64,000 nucleotides of DNA from Angelakisella massiliensis (lineage in GTDB: Bacteria; Bacillota; Clostridia; Oscillospirales; Ruminococcaceae). The position numbers were made by a program, and so were the translations under genes. Of the stretch, positions 16,085-24,659 are shown piece by piece. The stretch covers positions 2,837,668 to 2,901,667 of the forward strand of contig NZ_LT629945.1 of the NCBI RefSeq assembly GCF_900104675.1. The letters are read 5' to 3'. The stretch's first letter is position 1, and each line of letters begins with the position of its first letter. Under the pieces are notes generated by a model. That model ran no database searches. It was given only the letters and a program-made list of their open reading frames with translations, and was not told where the DNA came from.

Positions 16085-16914
16085 TACAGCAATGCCTCCA
16101 CTGTTTCAGCCGCGCTGTCCATCCAGTCTCCCTCAAACAGCTCCACAACACCCTGATCCACCACACGGGCCAAGGCGGGATCAATGGGCAGACGAGCCAG
16201 GACCTTCAACTGATGCTTTCCGGCCACCTCGTCCAGATGGCTTTCGCCAAAGACCCGGATCGCCTTACCGCAGTCAGGACATTTGACATAGCTCATGTTT
16301 TCTACAACGCCCAAAACAGGAATGTTCATCATGGCAGCCATATTTACCGCTTTTTCCACAATCAGGGAAACCAGCTCCTGGGGAGAAGTGACCACGATGA
16401 TACCGTCCAGAGGGATGGACTGGAACACAGTCAGGGGCACATCTCCGGTTCCCGGAGGCATATCCACAAACATAAAGTCCACATCGTTCCAGATAACGTC
16501 GCTCCAGAACTGCTTGACAGTACCGGCGATCACCGGACCACGCCAGACCACAGGAGAGGTTTCATCCTCCAGCAGCAGATTGACAGACATCACATCAATA
16601 CCAGTCTTGGTGGTGCAGGGCAGAATACCGTACTCATTGCCCCTGGCCATCTCATGAAGGCCAAAAGCCTTGGGAATGGATGGACCGGTAACATCCGCGT
16701 CCAGGATTGCGGTATGATAGCCTTTGCGGTTGAGCAGCACAGCCAGCATGGAGGTAACCATGGACTTACCTACGCCGCCCTTGCCGCTGACAATGCCGAT
16801 CACCTTTTTGATGCTGCTCATTTCATGGGGCTCCACCAAAAAGCTCTGCGGCTCCTTGCGTTCACCGCAGTTCTGGCTGCAGGTACTACAGTTGTGGGTA
16901 CATTCCTCACTCAT
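16084..16914 (-). CDS. mrp: Mrp/NBP35-type Fe-S cluster carrier ATPase
   Basis: This 276-residue P-loop ATPase of the MinD/ParA superfamily has a cysteine-rich start, CTHNCSTCSQNC (residues 5-16). The deviant Walker A GKGGVGKSM follows near residue 44, then DADVTGPSIP and VDMPPGTGDVPLTV. A C-terminal pair in KCPDCGKA can bind a bridging cluster. These features fit Mrp/NBP35 proteins, which assemble or deliver [4Fe-4S] clusters. AGAAGGAG precedes ATG 16914, and the gene follows the DUF134 gene by 16 bp. The N-terminal cysteines distinguish it from simple MinD. Its client is probably an Fe-S protein, possibly linked to the C_GCAxxG neighbour. Confidence 0.93.
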   Translation of the reverse strand: MSEECTHNCSTCSQNCGERKEPQSFLVEPHEMSSIKKVIGIVSGKGGVGKSMVTSMLAVLLNRKGYHTAILDADVTGPSIPKAFGLHEMARGNEYGILPCTTKTGIDVMSVNLLLEDETSPVVWRGPVIAGTVKQFWSDVIWNDVDFMFVDMPPGTGDVPLTVFQSIPLDGIIVVTSPQELVSLIVEKAVNMAAMMNIPVLGVVENMSYVKCPDCGKAIRVFGESHLDEVAGKHQLKVLARLPIDPALARVVDQGVVELFEGDWMDSAAETVEALL

Positions 16915-16930
16915 CTGTAAACAACTCCTT

Positions 16931-17296
16931 CTATTTCATTTCCTCCGACGGATGCTCCTGCTGCCCCAGGCAGCAGTGTCCACAGCCGCCCCCTGTACGG
17001 CAGCAGCCTTTGGCCACCACATAGTTTCCTCCGCCGATGACCAATCCCCGGCCCTCCCAAAGAGCCCGGGCCACCGTTCGGCGGGCAGAATAGAGAATCC
17101 GCTGGAAAGTACCGCGGGACACATCCATATTGCGGGCGGCGGCGTCCTGATCCATCGCTTCCATATCGCACAGGCGGAGCGCTTCCAGTTCTTCCACCGT
17201 CAGGCTTAACGCCTCGCCTTCACCAGGCTTGTCCGGAATAAAGCTCCGGCTGCCGGGAACTCCGCAAACCCGTCTGTTTTTGACTGCTCTGGACAT
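16931..17296 (-). CDS. DUF134 family DNA-binding-like protein
   Basis: The 121-residue protein starts MSRAVKNRRVCGVPGSRSF, typical of DUF134. A helix-turn-helix region resembling sigma-70 region 4 follows (LTVEELEALRLCDMEAMDQDAAARNMDVSRGTFQRIL, about 36-72). It ends with a cysteine/histidine-rich tail (GCCRTGGGCGHCC) that could bind metal. I chose ATG 17296, preceded by GGGAGGTGG; the frame is open further upstream without signals. It is the first gene of the DUF134-mrp-C_GCAxxG operon. By inference it may be a metal- or redox-sensing regulator of that operon. No operator is visible. Confidence 0.88.
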   Translation of the reverse strand: MSRAVKNRRVCGVPGSRSFIPDKPGEGEALSLTVEELEALRLCDMEAMDQDAAARNMDVSRGTFQRILYSARRTVARALWEGRGLVIGGGNYVVAKGCCRTGGGCGHCCLGQQEHPSEEMK

Positions 17297-17496
17297 TTCA
17301 CTCCACCTCCCGCTCTCATTTTCAGTGCTGTGACCGCAGTTCCATCCCATATTATAGTGTGCATATGCCCATATGTCAACAGGCATCAACCTTGATTTTC
17401 CTGCTTCTGATTACAGAAACATTCCCCGCTGTCTGCTCCGCTGTGGTGAGATTTTTTCGAATAACGGCAGGCTGGATATTCCGCAGCCTTTTCACC

Positions 17497-17525
17497 TTGA
17501 AGCTGCTGCCAAACCTGTTTATAAT
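17497..17525 (+). promoter_or_regulatory. Promoter of the hypothetical gene at 17562
   Basis: TTGAAG (17497-17502) and TATAAT (17520-17525) are separated by 17 bp. The start point would fall near 17532, so the coding start should lie downstream, which supports ATG 17562. Confidence 0.65.
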
Positions 17526-17561
17526 GTAGTCATGGAATGCATGAGCCTGGAGGAAAGTGGG

Positions 17562-18158
17562 ATGATGTTTTTGGAGCAAAATCTGCGAAAAAACTGGCGG
17601 AAGCTTTCCATGACCGGCAGACTGTGCTATCTGTTCCTGTGCATCGAGACCTATCTGACAACACGCTATCCCCAAAAGGATTGGACGCCGGTGGCCAAAA
17701 GATGCTGGCAGTGGACAAAGAGCTGGTGGAATGATGGATGGGAGATCTATTCCGCTGTTGTTCCTGAATTTCTGTTTGAATTTGACAGTTATGAGGAAAC
17801 AAACGAGAAAAGCTTTGACGGCCAGCTTTCTCAAAGGGATTATATCCAACTGGTCAATCTCTTTTCAGGAGTGACCACCGGTGACAAAAACGATGAAATC
17901 AATCAGCTTTTAATGCTGCCCATTCACTTCAGCAATGGATGTGAGGGGGTAGACTTCGGCTATGCCAGTAATGAAACCATGTGGATTTTGGATGAAGCGG
18001 AAAAAATCCTTTCTTCACACCACATTCCACTTCCCGATATGAGCCGGCTGGAGCACCTGAAAATCAGTTCAAAATACGGCTGGAACGGATGGGGTGACTT
18101 TATCGACAGTGAAAATCTTTCCCTGATCCTGAACCACCAGCACCATGATACCCTCTGA
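17562..18158 (+). CDS. Hypothetical protein, 198 residues
   Basis: I do not recognise this protein with confidence. The start follows GGAGGAAAG by about eight bases and a good promoter at 17497-17525; the longer frame from 17373 begins before that promoter. The sequence is rich in aromatic residues. It has helices near the start (GRLCYLFLCIETYLTTRYP), a WTKSWWNDGWEIYS segment, an acidic middle (EFDSYEETNEKSFDGQL) and a polar C-terminus. It has no signal peptide or membrane segment. It loosely recalls polymorphic-toxin immunity proteins of the Imm6 type, but no toxin gene lies nearby, so this is only a weak suggestion. A terminator follows. Confidence 0.7.
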   Translation: MMFLEQNLRKNWRKLSMTGRLCYLFLCIETYLTTRYPQKDWTPVAKRCWQWTKSWWNDGWEIYSAVVPEFLFEFDSYEETNEKSFDGQLSQRDYIQLVNLFSGVTTGDKNDEINQLLMLPIHFSNGCEGVDFGYASNETMWILDEAEKILSSHHIPLPDMSRLEHLKISSKYGWNGWGDFIDSENLSLILNHQHHDTL

Positions 18159-18201
18159 TCCCGGCGGATAAAGCTGTTGCTCGTCTATATAAACATAAAT
18201 G

Positions 18202-18240
18202 GAATTCCCCAGCCTGCCTTGTGCAAGCCGGGGAATTTTT
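18202..18240 (+). terminator. Rho-independent terminator
   Basis: AATTCCCC pairs with GGGGAATT around a 19-base loop that can pair further (GC...GC), followed by TTT. It ends the 17562 gene and lies between convergent genes. Confidence 0.75.
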
Positions 18241-18266
18241 CTGTCAGCGATTATCAACACATTTCA

Positions 18267-18806
18267 TTAAAAATGCTCATTGTTCACCTGGAAAAACGCT
18301 CTGCTGTGACCGCAAACCGGACAAATTTCCGGAGGCTGCGCCCCAATGTGAACATGGCCGCATTTACGGCAGATCCACACCGTCTGGGCGCCTTTGGAAA
18401 AGACGGTTCCCTCCCGAACATTCTGGAGCAAAGCCCGATACCGCTCATCATGAGCCTGTTCCACACGAGCTACGCTGTCAAAGAGAAAAGCGATCCGCTC
18501 AAAGCCTTCTTCACGGGCAGTCTGAGCAAATTCCGGATACATCTTGGTCCACTCAAACTGTTCCCCATCCGCCGCTTTTTCCAGATTGACCTTGGTATCT
18601 CCCACACCATTATTGATCAGCTTATACCAGATCTTGGCGTGCTGCTGTTCATTCTCAGCAGTTTTGGTAAAAATCTCCGCAATTTGCTCATAACCGTCTG
18701 CTTTTGCCTTGGCCGCATAAATGCCGTACTTCATCGCCGCCTGGGATTCTCCCGCAAAGGCTGCCAGCAGATTAGCCAGTGTCTTGCTGCCCTCTAGTTC
18801 CTTCAT
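18267..18806 (-). CDS. rbr: Rubrerythrin
   Basis: Rubrerythrin detoxifies hydrogen peroxide in anaerobes with a diiron centre and a rubredoxin-type iron. The 179-residue product has a ferritin-like four-helix domain with the iron ligands in [19 protein letters not shown] and [12 protein letters not shown] rubredoxin domain at the C-terminus follows ([10 protein letters not shown]...CPVCGH, about residues 146-167). I chose ATG 18806 because AAAGGAG lies about 8 bases upstream and it matches family starts; 20 upstream codons were excluded. It lies 68 bp downstream of lexA on the same strand and may share its transcript. Length and metal ligands are complete. Confidence 0.96.
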   Translation of the reverse strand: MKELEGSKTLANLLAAFAGESQAAMKYGIYAAKAKADGYEQIAEIFTKTAENEQQHAKIWYKLINNGVGDTKVNLEKAADGEQFEWTKMYPEFAQTAREEGFERIAFLFDSVARVEQAHDERYRALLQNVREGTVFSKGAQTVWICRKCGHVHIGAQPPEICPVCGHSRAFFQVNNEHF

Positions 18807-18874
18807 GATCCACAACTCCTTTCCTTTTATAGAAGAAGTATGGGTCACAGAACAGAATTTATGCACACTGGGAC

Positions 18875-19462
18875 TTATTCATAGCTGCGCATCAAACCAA
18901 CCACGCGCCCCAAAATCCGCACAGAGTCAGTGATAATGGGTTCCATCGTATCATTTTCCGGCTGAAGGCGGTAATGACCGTTTTCCTTGTAAAACCGCTT
19001 GACGGTCGCCTCATCCTCCAGCAATGCCACTACAATTTCGCCGTTATTGGCAACCGGTGTACGAGCCACCAAAATCACATCGCCATCCAAAATGCCGGCA
19101 TTGATCATGCTCTCACCCCGGACATGAAGGGCAAACAGCGAACCTTTTTCATACCCACGCAGATGATAGGGAATGTAGCTTTCCACTTCCTCCACAGCCA
19201 GAATAGGCTGGCCCGCTGTAACGGTTCCCAACAAAGGAATCCCATCGGGGTGCTGCTTGGTCAAACGGATCGCCCGATTGAGATTGTCGCCCTTTTCAAT
19301 AAAGCCTTTATCCCGCAATTCTGTCAGATACTTGTGGGCAGTAGAGGTTGATTTGATCCGAAGATCCCGGCAGATCTCCCGTACCGAGGGGGGAAAGCCC
19401 TCCTCAACTCTGGTTTCAATATAATCCAATACCTGTTTTGCTTTTTCGCTGATTTCCGGCAT
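18875..19462 (-). CDS. lexA: LexA SOS repressor
   Basis: LexA represses DNA-damage genes and cleaves itself when RecA filaments form. The 195-residue protein has a winged-helix DNA-binding domain (about 1-68, with [23 protein letters not shown]), the self-cleavage site TVTAGQPI between Ala83 and Gly84, and the catalytic pair Ser118 (RGESMI) and Lys155 (ATVKRF). All autoproteolysis residues are present. AAAGGAG precedes ATG 19462. A promoter about 200 bp upstream overlaps a partly matching LexA operator (19692-19703), consistent with autoregulation. Rubrerythrin follows on the same strand. Confidence 0.96.
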   Translation of the reverse strand: MPEISEKAKQVLDYIETRVEEGFPPSVREICRDLRIKSTSTAHKYLTELRDKGFIEKGDNLNRAIRLTKQHPDGIPLLGTVTAGQPILAVEEVESYIPYHLRGYEKGSLFALHVRGESMINAGILDGDVILVARTPVANNGEIVVALLEDEATVKRFYKENGHYRLQPENDTMEPIITDSVRILGRVVGLMRSYE

Positions 19463-19691
19463 GACACTCGCTCCTTTCCGGGGTTTTGGGGCAGCCTCTG
19501 CTTCTTGCTGTTTTTATACCACGGGCCTTTTTCCCATTAGCAGCCGCTTCAGTGAAGGGCGGCAGCGCAGCCGGAGATGCCGCTTTCCCGCAGCCAACCT
19601 GCCCTGAGAGCGCACCTGCTCATCATTGTGTGGGAGAAAAAGACCTCATCTTCTTTTTATGGTTATTGTAGCATATTTTTCCGGAAAAAGC

Positions 19692-19703
19692 AAACAAACG
19701 TTT
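19692..19703 (-). promoter_or_regulatory. Possible LexA operator near the lexA promoter
   Basis: AAAC-N4-GTTT matches three of four bases on each side of the Gram-positive LexA box GAAC-N4-GTTC. It lies next to a candidate minus-strand promoter (TTGCTT, 17 bp, TACAAT, roughly 19665-19695). The match is partial, so this is tentative. Confidence 0.35.
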
Positions 19704-19762
19704 TTCACAAAACCTTATCCCTTTATTCACAAGAGTGTAACAAATCTCCCCGCCTTAAGGGA

Positions 19763-19768
19763 TATAAT
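19763..19768 (+). promoter_or_regulatory. -10 element of the candidate small RNA
   Basis: TATAAT at 19763-19768 is a perfect -10 box. No strong -35 hexamer is found at ideal spacing. Transcription would begin near 19775, just before the RNA's first hairpin. Confidence 0.5.
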
Positions 19769-19774
19769 AAAATC

Positions 19775-19882
19775 GTACCAAGGGAGAACAGCCCAACGGT
19801 ACAAAATACTACCCTCCTCAAAAACACACACCTCAAACAAAAGAAAAGGACGTCCGGGTCGGGACGTCCTTTTCTTGTTTTT
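19775..19882 (+). ncRNA. Candidate small regulatory RNA with anti-Shine-Dalgarno stretch
   Basis: This roughly 108-nt unit lies in the 615-bp gap between lexA and rapZ. It follows a TATAAT box. It begins with a small hairpin (GTACC 19775-19779, GGTAC 19799-19803). It then runs through an apparently unpaired, G-poor segment containing ACCCTCCTC (19811-19819) and ACACACACCTC, which is complementary to ribosome-binding sites. It ends in a perfect 15-bp terminator stem, AAGAAAAGGACGTCC (19841-19855) with its complement (19862-19876), then GTTTTT. No reading frame in the unit looks genuine. The layout is that of a trans-acting small RNA. It is a prediction, and I cannot assign it to a known family. 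Confidence 0.5.
19841..19882 (+). terminator. Strong intrinsic terminator of the candidate small RNA
   Basis: A perfect 15-bp stem with a 6-base loop is followed by GTTTTT. No protein gene on the plus strand precedes it within 1.6 kb, which is why an RNA gene is suspected. Confidence 0.85.
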
Positions 19883-19933
19883 AAACATCATCACTCGCAG
19901 TTGATGGGGCACAAAACAGTTTTCTGAAACGGC

Positions 19934-19979
19934 AAAACCGGTATTGTCAAAACCAAGAACATTGACAACACCGGTTTTT
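19934..19979. terminator. Terminator hairpin downstream of rapZ
   Basis: AAAACCGGT-TTGTCAA pairs with TTGACAA-ACCGGTTTT, with T runs on both strands. It lies about 100 bp beyond the rapZ stop on the minus strand and faces the small-RNA terminator. Confidence 0.7.
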
Positions 19980-20077
19980 CATTTCGTTCAGCTCTTTGGC
20001 CCTTCATTCACTGAGGATCATTCTTCAGCCCCTCTTTCACTTCCTACCTGGAATGGTAAAAGGGCTGTTTTGCCGCT

Positions 20078-20950
20078 TTATCCCTGCACGGGCTTGTCCT
20101 TATCCCGATGGCTGATACTGACCTGATAGCTCAGCTGACGCAGGTATTTTCCCAGATGCTCCGCCACAGCCACTGAACGGTGTCTCCCTCCTGTGCAGCC
20201 CACCGCGATGACCAGCTGGCTTTTCCCTTCCGCCACATACATGGGGGTAAGAAATTTCAGCAAATCCTCCAGCTTACTGAGCAGTTCCTGCGTCTGAGGC
20301 CATTTCATCACATAGTCCCGGACACAATCCTCCTGCCCGGTATGCTCCCTAAGCTCCGGAATGTAAAACGGATTGGGCAGACAGCGGACATCAAACACCA
20401 GATCCGCCTCCGGCGGCAGGCCGTTGCGAAAACCAAAGGACATACAGCTGATAAGCATCGGCTGTCCTTCCCCCTGCTCCACCATGGACAGCAGCCGCTC
20501 CTTAAACTGACTGGAAGCTGTCAGTGAGGTATCCACTGTATAATCAGCCATCTTCCTGACAGGCTCCAGCATTTCCCGCTCCATCCTCAGCGCATCCTGG
20601 AGCGTGAGCGCCTTATCTCCCAGAAGGGGATGCCGCCGTCTGGTCTCCTTGTACCGCTGGAGCAGCACCTTGTCCGAGGCGTCCAGAAAGAGGATCTTAT
20701 AGCTTACCTGCTCCCCTTTCAGCTGATCCAGCATCTGAAAAAAGCTGCGGAACATCTCACGGCTCCGGGCATCCACCACCACAGCGATTCGGGAGACGCT
20801 GGCATCCCCACGGGTTTGACACAGATGCACCAGCTCCGGCAAAAACTGCGGAGGCAGATTATCTACACAATAATAGCCGATATCCTCCAAAGCATTGATG
20901 GCTTTGGATTTACCAGCACCGGACATTCCTGTTACGATCATCAGCTGCAT
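20078..20950 (-). CDS. rapZ: RapZ/YvcJ family RNase adapter, nucleotide-binding protein
   Basis: This 290-residue protein has Walker A GMSGAGKS (residues 8-15) and the family markers EDIGYYCVDNLPP, RIAVVVDARSRE and SFGFRNGLPPEADLVFDVRCLPNP. The C-terminal GCTGGRHRSVAVAEHLG is the RNA- and metabolite-binding domain. E. coli RapZ delivers the small RNA GlmZ to RNase E; Firmicute YvcJ binds nucleotides and its RNA partner is not known. GGGGGAATG precedes ATG 20950. In many Firmicutes it sits beside yvcK and whiA, which are not here. The candidate small RNA lies next to its 3' end; that may be coincidence. Confidence 0.95.
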   Translation of the reverse strand: MQLMIVTGMSGAGKSKAINALEDIGYYCVDNLPPQFLPELVHLCQTRGDASVSRIAVVVDARSREMFRSFFQMLDQLKGEQVSYKILFLDASDKVLLQRYKETRRRHPLLGDKALTLQDALRMEREMLEPVRKMADYTVDTSLTASSQFKERLLSMVEQGEGQPMLISCMSFGFRNGLPPEADLVFDVRCLPNPFYIPELREHTGQEDCVRDYVMKWPQTQELLSKLEDLLKFLTPMYVAEGKSQLVIAVGCTGGRHRSVAVAEHLGKYLRQLSYQVSISHRDKDKPVQG

Positions 20951-21142
20951 CCTGTCATTCCCCCATTCGACAGCATTATCCTACCACATTTTCCAAAGGG
21001 GTTCAAGAACCGTTTCTCTGTCATCAGCGGCGCCCCGGCAAAGCGACACTGCCCCATTTTTCAATCTCGATGGGAAAGAGCAGAAAACCCGCTTCCGGAA
21101 AAATCTCCGGAACCGGGCTTTTTTTCCTGATCTGTACGGAAC

Positions 21143-22411
21143 TCACTTCTTGGCCTGAATGCTCAGATTCACCTGCCGGTAAATCTCTTCCGGGTCCTCT
21201 CCCACATGGAAAACGCCATCCTCATAAAGGATCTTTCCCGCCACCATGGTCATCTTCACGTTCTGCTTGCTGCCGCTGTAAACCACATTCTTGGTGATAT
21301 TGTTCAGCGGCTGCATATTGGGCTGATGCAGATCGATCATTACCAGATCCGCCTGTTTGCCCGGGGTAAGAGCATCGCAGTCAGTCAGGCCCATGGCCAG
21401 AGCGCCGCCGGAGCAGGCCATCTTCAGCACCTCCCAGGCGTCCGTGGAGGCTGCGTCATTATTTTTCAGCTTCTGCAGACCGGTGACCAGGAACATCTCC
21501 CGGAAGAAGTCCAGGCAGTTGTTGCTGGCGGGGCCGTCAGTTCCAATGGCCAGGTGGATTCCCCGCTCCAGCATTCTGGAAATGGGAGCAATACCGCTGG
21601 CCAGCTTGGTGTTGCTGCCGGGATTGGTCACCGCCCAAAGCCCCCGCCGCTCAAATACATCCAGATCTTCCTCCGTCATATGAACGCAGTGGAAGCCGCC
21701 GCCGCCATAGTTGTATATCCCCAGCTTCTCCAGATAAACCGCCGGTGTCAGACCGTGACGCTCCACACAGCCGGTGGATTCCACCTCCGTCTCCAGCAGA
21801 TGGCTGTACACCGGGGCATGATATTTTTCCGCCAGCGCCGCCACTCCCTCAAGCAGCTTTTCACTGGTGGTATACTCGCCATGGAATCCCAGCTTATGGC
21901 TGATGAGAGGATGATACTGATTAAATTTGAGATAGTTCTCCTCCATGGTCTCCAAGCTGCTGGCAAAATCATTGAGGCCCTCACAGAATACGGTCCGGAA
22001 TCCGCTTTCCACCGAGGCCCGGGCCACATCGTCGGTATGATAATACATATCAAAATTGGCGGTAATGCCGCTGGTGAGATACTCAAGAATTGCCAGACGG
22101 GACTGCCAGTAACAATCTTCCCCGCTCAGCTTTGCCTCCATGGGAAAAATCTGCTTTTGCAGCCACTCATGGAGCGGCAGGTCATCGGCATAGGAACGGA
22201 GAAAAGTCATGGGAGAATGGGTATGGGCGTTTTTGAATCCAGGAAGGATCAGATTGCCCTGGGCGTCGATCTGGCGGTCCCACTCCTGGTCATTCTCCCT
22301 TGCCGGCCCTACATACTCCACCCGGTCCCCACGGACCCACAGCTCCCCTTCCACCGGAACAGGGCCATCAGTCATGGTGAGAATCCGGGCATTGGTAAAA
22401 CGAATATTCAC
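21143..22411 (-). CDS. Amidohydrolase, purine/S-adenosylhomocysteine deaminase-like
   Basis: This 422-residue TIM-barrel amidohydrolase has metal-binding motifs HTHSPM (near residue 63), a His in GFHGEYT, HLLETEVE, HCVHM and the catalytic Asp in GTDGPASNN. The PGFKNAHTH and GTDG spacing resembles 5'-methylthioadenosine/S-adenosylhomocysteine deaminases (MtaD) and related Atz/Trz enzymes. GTG 22411 lies seven bases after GGAGG. It is the last gene behind a nucleoside-type ABC transporter. Deamination of an imported purine (adenosine, methylthioadenosine or guanine) is therefore plausible by inference. The exact substrate cannot be read from the motifs. Confidence 0.88.
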   Translation of the reverse strand: MNIRFTNARILTMTDGPVPVEGELWVRGDRVEYVGPARENDQEWDRQIDAQGNLILPGFKNAHTHSPMTFLRSYADDLPLHEWLQKQIFPMEAKLSGEDCYWQSRLAILEYLTSGITANFDMYYHTDDVARASVESGFRTVFCEGLNDFASSLETMEENYLKFNQYHPLISHKLGFHGEYTTSEKLLEGVAALAEKYHAPVYSHLLETEVESTGCVERHGLTPAVYLEKLGIYNYGGGGFHCVHMTEEDLDVFERRGLWAVTNPGSNTKLASGIAPISRMLERGIHLAIGTDGPASNNCLDFFREMFLVTGLQKLKNNDAASTDAWEVLKMACSGGALAMGLTDCDALTPGKQADLVMIDLHQPNMQPLNNITKNVVYSGSKQNVKMTMVAGKILYEDGVFHVGEDPEEIYRQVNLSIQAKK

Positions 22412-22521
22412 GGGGATTCCTCCTTCAGAATAAGGCTGGGGGAACCCCTTGGAAGGCTTCTTCCGCCGGGTTCCCGCTTGTCAAAACTGTTTTGCCGCAG
22501 ATCAAAACAATATCTTTCCTG

Positions 22522-23481
22522 TCAGCGCTTGCCTTTGTCGTAGATTTCTCCCAACGCTCTGGGCGCGCGGTTGCTCTTGGAGAAAAAGACCAGCAGCAGC
22601 AGGGTGAGCACATAGGGCAGCGTCATAATCAAATCGCTGAAGGTGCTGGGCAGCGCCAGAATCTGGGCGATCTTATAACCACCGGACCGGGCAAAGCCAA
22701 ACAGCAGGCAAGCCCCCAGCGTGGGCATGATCCGCCAGTTGCCGAAGATCAGCGCCGCAATGGACAGGTAGCCGAAGCCCACATAAATGTTGGGGGAAAA
22801 GTTGGCGGAGATGGAGTAGGCAAAGCAAATGCCTCCCAGACCGGACAAAGCGCCGGAGATCATCACCGCGCTGAAACGGATCTTGGCCACGTCGGCGCCG
22901 GCGGCATCCACCGCGTGGGGATTCTCGCCGCAGGCCCGCAGACGCATTCCGTAACGTGTACGATAGAGCACATACCAGGCCAGCACCGTCACCAGAATGA
23001 TGACCACCTCAAAGGGATAGACATCGGTAAACACTGCTCCCAGCACAGGAATATCCGACAACACCGGAACGGTAAAGCGGCTGGATACACCCAACTGGAA
23101 CTTATTGGAGGGTTTGCCCAACACCGCTGCGTTGATCTGGCTGGTGAGGAAGGAGGTGAGGGCCATGGCCAAGATGTTGATGACCACACCGCTGATAACT
23201 TGATTGGCTTTGAACTTGATGCACAGCAGGCCGTGAAGCATGGCATAAAGCGCACCGCCCAGCACCGAAAAAATCATTGCCAAATAAAAGGGCACCTGAG
23301 AATCCGCCGCGAAGTTCCCTGCCGTCAGGGCCACCACCAAAGCGCCGAAGAAAGCGCCCACACCCAGCAGACCTTCCAGCGCCAGATTGGTGATACCGCT
23401 GCGCTCGCTGTAAATACCGCCGATGGCGATAATAAAGAGGGGAAGGGCGAAGGAAAGACCATCAATGATCACTGTATCCAT
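22522..23481 (-). CDS. Nucleoside-type ABC transporter permease (second)
   Basis: This 319-residue membrane protein has about eight to nine hydrophobic segments. It carries the family pattern GGIYSERSGITNLALEGLLGVGAF near the start and RACGENPHAVDAAGADV in the middle, both typical of BPD_transp_2 permeases in BmpA-type nucleoside transporters (YufQ/NupC-like). Its ATG overlaps the preceding permease stop by one base (TGATG), and GGAGG precedes it. It forms the channel with the gene at 23481-24659. The amidohydrolase follows after 110 bp. Confidence 0.92.
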   Translation of the reverse strand: MDTVIIDGLSFALPLFIIAIGGIYSERSGITNLALEGLLGVGAFFGALVVALTAGNFAADSQVPFYLAMIFSVLGGALYAMLHGLLCIKFKANQVISGVVINILAMALTSFLTSQINAAVLGKPSNKFQLGVSSRFTVPVLSDIPVLGAVFTDVYPFEVVIILVTVLAWYVLYRTRYGMRLRACGENPHAVDAAGADVAKIRFSAVMISGALSGLGGICFAYSISANFSPNIYVGFGYLSIAALIFGNWRIMPTLGACLLFGFARSGGYKIAQILALPSTFSDLIMTLPYVLTLLLLVFFSKSNRAPRALGEIYDKGKR

Positions 23482-24659
23482 CAGCCGTCAACCTCCTTTC
23501 CGTTGTGCTGTTCCGCCTGTGCCTCTGTCATACGATCCTTGGAACGCTTGACCATATACTGAATATAAGCGCCGCAGGCAGAGAAGAGCAGGATCAAGCC
23601 TGTAACTACGCTGGCGATTTCCTGAGGCACACCCACGGTAGAACTCATATAGGTACTGCCCTTGGTAATAGCCGTGATCAGGAATGAGGAGAAGAGGATG
23701 CCCACCGGATTGGAATTGCCCAGCAGGGAAACGGCAATGGCGTCAAAACCGGTGCTGGCCAGGGTCCGGGGACCGATGGAGGCATAATATCCCAAATAAT
23801 AGGTCACGCCCGCCAGGCCCGCCAGACATCCGGAGATCATCATGGAAGCCACAATGCTCTTTTTAACATTGATACCAGCATACCGAGCCGCCTTGCTGTT
23901 GGCGCCCACTGTTTTCAGCTCATAGCCCAGACGGGTCTTGTCCATCAAAAACTTCACCGCAGCCACGGCAATAAGAGCCAGAATAAAGCCCAGGGGGATA
24001 TTCATTTTCAGCCCGCCGATCTCGGTGTCCGCCAGGGTCAGCCGTGCGGAAGCCAATACATACCGGGACTGCCGGGAAACCGGGTCCACATAATTGGTGT
24101 AGATGAGAAAGCTGATAACATACTGGGCGATGTAGTTGAGCATGATGGAGGAAACCACTTCATTGATATTAAAGCGGTACTTGAGAAAACCGATCAAACC
24201 GCCTACCAGAGCTCCCACCACAATACCGATAAGGACCACCAGAGGTTTTGCCACCACGCCGGGGATCTCCAGATAGCCCACAGCCGCAGTAGCTGCGAAA
24301 CCGGCACACAGCATCTGGCCGGAGACACCGATATTAAACAGCCCCGCCTTGAAGGCCACCGCCACCGCCAGCGCCGCAAACAGCATGGGGGTCATCAGAT
24401 CCAAAAAGCTCATAAAATCGGTGAGCATACTTTTTTTGGCGGCATAGGATGCCTTGGGCCACAGTCCGGAGCCCTGCATCAGGCTCTGAAAAGCGGTAAG
24501 CGGATTTTTTCCTACCAGCAGAATAACGATAGCCGCCGCGATCAAGCTGAGCAAAATGGCAAAGACCGGGATAGTGATGGCTTGCCACCGCTCATTGCCC
24601 AAAAGCCGGACCAGAAAACGGTCCTTCATGGAAACTGTTTTTTCACCGCGTTTGCTCAT
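23481..24659 (-). CDS. Nucleoside-type ABC transporter permease (first)
   Basis: This 392-residue membrane protein has a cytoplasmic basic start (MSKRGEKTVSMKDRF) and about ten hydrophobic segments. Family landmarks include LFNIGVSGQMLCAGF and the TVGANSKAARYAGINVKKSI loop that contacts the ATPase. It matches YufP-type permeases of BMP nucleoside transporters and is slightly longer at both ends. Its ATG overlaps the ATPase stop by four bases (ATGA) and its stop overlaps the next permease by one. The order is lipoprotein, ATPase, permease, permease, as in other Firmicutes. Confidence 0.92.
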   Translation of the reverse strand: MSKRGEKTVSMKDRFLVRLLGNERWQAITIPVFAILLSLIAAAIVILLVGKNPLTAFQSLMQGSGLWPKASYAAKKSMLTDFMSFLDLMTPMLFAALAVAVAFKAGLFNIGVSGQMLCAGFAATAAVGYLEIPGVVAKPLVVLIGIVVGALVGGLIGFLKYRFNINEVVSSIMLNYIAQYVISFLIYTNYVDPVSRQSRYVLASARLTLADTEIGGLKMNIPLGFILALIAVAAVKFLMDKTRLGYELKTVGANSKAARYAGINVKKSIVASMMISGCLAGLAGVTYYLGYYASIGPRTLASTGFDAIAVSLLGNSNPVGILFSSFLITAITKGSTYMSSTVGVPQEIASVVTGLILLFSACGAYIQYMVKRSKDRMTEAQAEQHNGKEVDG

